NCBI GenBank assembly: GCA_013204125.1
Contig: JABMOP010000014.1
Coordinates: 1-9,215, forward strand
Direction: 5' to 3'
Source: Rhodospirillales bacterium
Lineage (GTDB): Bacteria; Pseudomonadota; Alphaproteobacteria; Rhodospirillales; UBA2165
Length of the DNA stretch: 9,215 nt
Positions 6,120-9,215 of this stretch are shown here, piece after piece. How positions within the stretch are numbered: position 1 is the stretch's first letter; the number at the start of each line of letters is the position of its first letter. A model generated the notes under the pieces. The model had not been told where the DNA came from and did not search any database. It worked only from the letters and a program-made list of their open reading frames with translations. The translations under genes and the position numbers were made by a program.

Positions 6120-6740
6120 TTAGCTGACTTTGGATGCCACAGTGATATAATTCTTGGCCCTTGATTTAACGCCGACCACCAGATCGGCGGCGATGACCCG
6201 GACATCGGTCTGATAGGGGATTAGTTTCCGCTCGGCCTCTTCCGTCACAACCGGCTCCATCGAAAACGCCGTATCGGGATTATCCGCATCGGAAAAAGTT
6301 AGCACCACGTGCCACGGTACATGGATGCTTTTTTTCAGATAGAGATTTGAAAGATAATCGGAGATCAATCTCGGATAGAGCACTTCGCGGCTATAGAACC
6401 ACAGCCGCGGCGGTTTTTTCATAAAGCCGTTTTCATCGGCGTGGCCTTCGCAGGACCAGAACGGCTGACAATATCCGAGGCAGCTAAAGGCATAGACAAG
6501 CGGCACGACGCATTCTTCAATTGGGAAATTTTCCGCATCCGACGTCAGCATCTTGGCCGCGTGTTCGCAATTGGGGGTGCAATCACAACCGCATGTGGTC
6601 GAGCCGCTACACGAACATTTCAAATCGCAATAACTGCAAGGCCTGATACTTGGCGGGACTGGATGGGTTAATAAGGTTTCTGCCGCGCCCAATGATTGGC
6701 GCGTGAATTCCGTATCCGTTTTTAATCTGCTCAGCCTCAC
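6120..6740 (-). CDS. Cys-rich protein of unknown function
   Basis: A 206-residue protein I cannot assign to a family. All twelve cysteines fall in the first half: eight are packed at residues 35-58 in the pattern C-x2-C-x3-C-x-C-x5-C-x-C-x-C-x3-C, and four more lie at 77, 87, 91 and 97, the last in FWSCEGH with His100. Such a cluster suggests zinc or iron-sulfur binding. The second half is Cys-free, with a conserved-looking PRLWFYSREVLYPRLISDYL-like stretch (111-130) and WHVVLTFSDAD (143-153). There is no signal peptide or membrane segment, so it is probably cytoplasmic. The GTG start at 6740 is supported by GAGGAG 6 bases upstream. It lies 89 bases before the threonine-synthase-like gene and may head that operon. 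Confidence 0.75.
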   Translation of the reverse strand: MRLSRLKTDTEFTRQSLGAAETLLTHPVPPSIRPCSYCDLKCSCSGSTTCGCDCTPNCEHAAKMLTSDAENFPIEECVVPLVYAFSCLGYCQPFWSCEGHADENGFMKKPPRLWFYSREVLYPRLISDYLSNLYLKKSIHVPWHVVLTFSDADNPDTAFSMEPVVTEEAERKLIPYQTDVRVIAADLVVGVKSRAKNYITVASKVS

Positions 6741-6755
6741 CAGACGCTCCTCATC

Positions 6756-6788
6756 TTGGCTAAATCCGGGCTAAACCTTGGCTAAACT
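6756..6788. promoter_or_regulatory. Three 11-bp tandem repeats (GGCTAAA core), possible operator
   Basis: GGCTAAA occurs at 6758-6764, 6769-6775 and 6780-6786, an exact 11-base period, inside three 11-base units that differ at a few positions. Spacing of one helical turn would place three binding sites on the same DNA face. It lies just upstream of the Cys-rich gene's ribosome-binding site, in the divergent region shared with the molybdoenzyme gene. The regulator is unknown. On the - strand the motif reads TTTAGCC and could instead act in the 5' leader RNA. Confidence 0.5.
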
Positions 6789-6805
6789 CCTGGGCCGAGG
6801 CCGAT

Positions 6806-6835
6806 TTGAACGATACCGACTCTCTTGAATATAGA
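6806..6835 (+). promoter_or_regulatory. Possible sigma-70-type promoter toward the molybdoenzyme gene
   Basis: TTGAAC (6806-6811) and TATAGA (6830-6835) are 18 bases apart, four of six matches each to the -35 and -10 consensus. A transcript from here would carry a leader of about 145 bases including the hairpin at 6851-6883. A second weak candidate is TTGAAT (6916-6921) with CAGAAT (6939-6944) at 17-base spacing. Confidence 0.3.
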
Positions 6836-6850
6836 CATGGGGATTTGCCC

Positions 6851-6883
6851 CCAAATTTCAAGGAGGTATAAAACCAAATTTGG
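6851..6883 (+). promoter_or_regulatory. Hairpin presenting a perfect Shine-Dalgarno in its loop
   Basis: CCAAATTT (6851-6858) pairs fully with AAATTTGG (6876-6883). The 17-base loop contains AAGGAGGT (6860-6867), the ideal anti-16S complement. No long gene starts behind it. The nearest start is TTG at 6880, opening a 17-codon frame that ends at 6933. It may be a translated leader or regulatory RNA structure upstream of the molybdoenzyme gene, or chance. Confidence 0.35.
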
Positions 6884-6986
6884 CTTCAAACGGAACTCTG
6901 CCGCTGGATCGGCGGTTGAATCTATCCGCTTAAGCAGTCAGAATTCGGCAAAATTGACAAAAGGCTATTAAACGAGAGGTTTCACC

Positions 6987-9215
6987 ATGGGGCAGTTTGC
7001 GCTCGGCCAATCGGTACCGCGCACGGAAGATCCGCGCCTTTTAAGGGGCGGTGGGCGATATATCGACGATATTCGGCTGCCGCGCGAAGCGCATGCCTAT
7101 TTTATTCGCTCCGCCCATGGGCATGGGGTGATCAAATCAATCGATTGCCGCGCCGGCCTTCAGATGCCGGGGGTTCTTGGTATTTTTACCGGTGAAGATT
7201 GGCAAGCCGACGACATGGGCTATTTCGTCACCGATCTGCCGCGCACCCGGCGGGGCGGGGAGCCGATTTTCAGTCCGCCTTACCCGGCCTTGGCGCTCGG
7301 CAAGGTTCGGTTTGTCGGCGAAGCCTTGGCCGTCGTGATCGCCGAAACCCTCGTGCAGGCAAAGGATGCCGCCGAGCGCGTGGGCGTCGTGATCGAGCCG
7401 CTTCCCGCGCTAACGGTCGGCATAAAAGCCAGGGATGCGGGCGCGCCGGTGCTGCACGAAGATTGCTCGGACAACGAATCCTTTTTCTATACCGCCGGCG
7501 ATGCCCAAGCGGTGGAAGAGGCGCTTGCAAATGCTCATCATGTCGCCCATCTCCGCGTCGTTATAAACCGCGTCACCGCCAATACGATGGAGCCCCGCGC
7601 CGTCATCGGCGATTATGACCATTCCGCCGGCCAACACGTGCTCTACACCGGATCGCAGCGGCCCTATAGCGTTAGAAACCTGATGGCGGCCCAAGTTTTT
7701 AAAGTACCGGAAACCTCCCTGCGCCTGGTCGCCGGCGATGTCGGCGGCAGTTTTGGCATGAAAAGCGGCCAATATCCCGAAGACGCGGCCTGTCTATGGG
7801 CGGCAAAAAAATTGGATCGTCCGGTGCGCTGGGTGGCGGACCGCTCGGAAGGCCATTTGAGCGATTATCACGACCGCGATCAGGTATCGGACGCCTGGCT
7901 CGGCTTGGACAAAGACGGAAAATTTCTCGCCCTCAAAGTGGAAAGCACATGTGCCCTCGGCGGTTACTTGGGCCCGGCCGGGTTCATTTCGCCGGCAAAT
8001 CACGTGGGCGGGCTCGCCGGCACCTATTTAACGCCGCATATTTACGTGGAAAGTTCCGCCGTATTCACCAATACCGCGCCGATTGGCCCCTATCGCGGGT
8101 CCGGGCGGCCCGAAGCCACCTATGTTCTCGAAAGCGTCATCGATCGGGCGGCCAGGGATTTAAGGATGGACCGGGCCGAGATCAGGCGCATCAATTGTGT
8201 GCCGAAAGACGCCATGCCGTTTAAAACAGGGCTGCTTTATACCCTCGATTCCGGCGATTTTGGCCCCAATATGATCGAGGCCCTGGAAATGGGCGACTAC
8301 GCCGGGTTCGAAACCCGCCGGGCGGAAGCATCCGCGCGCGGCAAATTACGCGGTATCGGCATTTCCAATTTCATCGAACAAACGGCGCAGATTGAGGGCG
8401 AAACCGTCCGTGTGCAGTTCGATCCATCGGGTTCGGTGACGGTGATCGCCGGCTCGATCTCCCACGGCCAGGGCCACGACACCATGTACAAGGTGATCCT
8501 GTCGGACCGGCTCGGCATCGATAGCGATAATATCCGCGTCACCTTCGGCGATACCAACCAGGCGCCTTGGGGCGGCGGCACCTATGCATCCAGGACCGCC
8601 GTTTTGGGCGGCACCGCGATATCGATGGCGGCCGATAAGGTGATCGACAAAGGAAAAGACATCGCCGCTCATCTGCTGGAAGCGCCGGTCGCCGATATCG
8701 AATTTGGCAAAGGCAATTTCACCGTCGCCGGCACCGATAAATCGGTGGGCATATTGGACGTGGCGCGCGCCGCCTTTCAGCCGGGGCAAATACCGGATGG
8801 GCTGGAGCCGGGCATGATAGAAACGGCGACGTTTGAGCCGGGCGACCCGACTTTTCCCAACGGTGCCCATGTCTGCGAAGTCGAAATCGATCCCGAAACA
8901 GGCAAGTCCGAGATCATCAAATATTCGGTGGTCGATGATGTCGGCACGGTGATCAATAAATTGACCCTGGAAGGGCAAATCCACGGCGGCATCGGCCAAG
9001 CGGTCGGCCAGGCCTTCACCGAAGGCATCATTTATGACGAGGGCGGCCAGTTGCTGACCGGATCGTTCTTGGATTACGGCATGCCGCGCGCCGACGATAT
9101 GTGTTCGTTCGATTGCGCCAATAATCCGGTGCCGACACCGACCAATCCTTTGGGCGTCAAGGGCGCCGGCGAAGCGGGAAATGTCGGCGGGCTGGCGGCG
9201 ATTATGAACGCGGTG
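6987..9215 (+). CDS. Molybdopterin-binding large subunit, xanthine/CO dehydrogenase superfamily (partial)
   Basis: An open frame of 743 codons running off the window, from the ATG at 6987 with GAGAGG upstream. It matches the large catalytic subunit of the molybdenum hydroxylases (xanthine, aldehyde and CO dehydrogenases), usually about 760-800 residues, so only the C-terminal tail is missing. The N-terminus has GQSVPRTEDPRLLRGGGRY; GDVGGSFG is at 250-257, PYRGSGRPE at 368-376, and the GVKGAGEAG motif carries the catalytic-type Glu729. The active-site loop is YRGSGR, not the AYRCSFR of true form I CO dehydrogenase, so an aldehyde- or other hydroxylase-like enzyme is more likely than respiratory CO oxidation. 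FAD and 2Fe-2S subunit genes would be expected beyond the window. Confidence 0.93.
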   Translation, partial: MGQFALGQSVPRTEDPRLLRGGGRYIDDIRLPREAHAYFIRSAHGHGVIKSIDCRAGLQMPGVLGIFTGEDWQADDMGYFVTDLPRTRRGGEPIFSPPYPALALGKVRFVGEALAVVIAETLVQAKDAAERVGVVIEPLPALTVGIKARDAGAPVLHEDCSDNESFFYTAGDAQAVEEALANAHHVAHLRVVINRVTANTMEPRAVIGDYDHSAGQHVLYTGSQRPYSVRNLMAAQVFKVPETSLRLVAGDVGGSFGMKSGQYPEDAACLWAAKKLDRPVRWVADRSEGHLSDYHDRDQVSDAWLGLDKDGKFLALKVESTCALGGYLGPAGFISPANHVGGLAGTYLTPHIYVESSAVFTNTAPIGPYRGSGRPEATYVLESVIDRAARDLRMDRAEIRRINCVPKDAMPFKTGLLYTLDSGDFGPNMIEALEMGDYAGFETRRAEASARGKLRGIGISNFIEQTAQIEGETVRVQFDPSGSVTVIAGSISHGQGHDTMYKVILSDRLGIDSDNIRVTFGDTNQAPWGGGTYASRTAVLGGTAISMAADKVIDKGKDIAAHLLEAPVADIEFGKGNFTVAGTDKSVGILDVARAAFQPGQIPDGLEPGMIETATFEPGDPTFPNGAHVCEVEIDPETGKSEIIKYSVVDDVGTVINKLTLEGQIHGGIGQAVGQAFTEGIIYDEGGQLLTGSFLDYGMPRADDMCSFDCANNPVPTPTNPLGVKGAGEAGNVGGLAAIMNAV

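Noticed and set aside
6954..6971. TTGACA at 6954-6959 with TATTAA at 6966-6971 as a promoter
   Set aside because: The spacing is only 6 bases, far short of 16-18, and no other -10 hexamer lies at the right distance.
8346..8999. 217-codon - strand frame within the molybdoenzyme gene
   Set aside because: The + strand frame carries all family motifs without interruption; the antisense peptide is Arg/His/Asp-rich with no recognisable domain.
1..9215. CRISPR array, tRNA or rRNA genes, transposase or integrase
   Set aside because: I found no regularly spaced repeat-spacer pattern, no recognisable tRNA or rRNA sequence, and no recombinase motifs in any long frame.

Overview
The window looks like a chromosomal piece of a GC-rich proteobacterium, most likely an alphaproteobacterium. 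The evidence is GC-rich wobble positions, the gene families present, and two kinds of intergenic palindrome, one built on CGTCATGCCCGG and one on CCTTCGACAGGCTCAG, that are common in that group. The taxon is inferred and cannot be fixed further from sequence alone.

Layout. Positions 1-125 are an extremely AT-rich block (19 G/C in 125 bases). A + strand nitroreductase follows (236-976). It converges on a - strand pyridoxamine-phosphate-oxidase-like flavoprotein (1367-1996) across a 390-base spacer holding the two palindromes. From 6740 down to 1367 the protein genes run on the - strand: a Cys-rich protein of unknown function, a threonine-synthase-like PLP enzyme, a DUF2946-like Cys protein, a periplasmic PCuAC copper chaperone, two different SCO1/SenC proteins, and the flavoprotein. 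The last four before the flavoprotein form a copper-handling cassette of the kind that delivers Cu to cytochrome c oxidase. A possible 45-residue membrane peptide lies on the + strand between the two SCO genes. A divergent regulatory region (6741-6986) separates this block from a large molybdopterin-binding subunit of the xanthine dehydrogenase / CO dehydrogenase superfamily, which runs off the window at 9215.

The most unusual feature is that the copper cassette is bracketed by direct repeats of the 3' end of the threonine-synthase-like gene. The real gene ends at 4798. A second copy of its last 39 codons, with its own stop, sits at 2028-2147, beyond the cassette and 31 bases upstream of the flavoprotein gene. 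The copies are about 91% identical over 107 bases, include a 50-base identical core, and differ mostly at synonymous sites. This is the footprint expected if a 2,770-bp unit entered the 3' end of a threonine-synthase / flavoprotein operon, supplied a replacement gene end and displaced the original one. No integrase is visible, so the mechanism is inference.

The divergent region holds three GGCTAAA motifs at an exact 11-bp spacing, and a hairpin whose loop carries a perfect AAGGAGGT with no long gene behind it.
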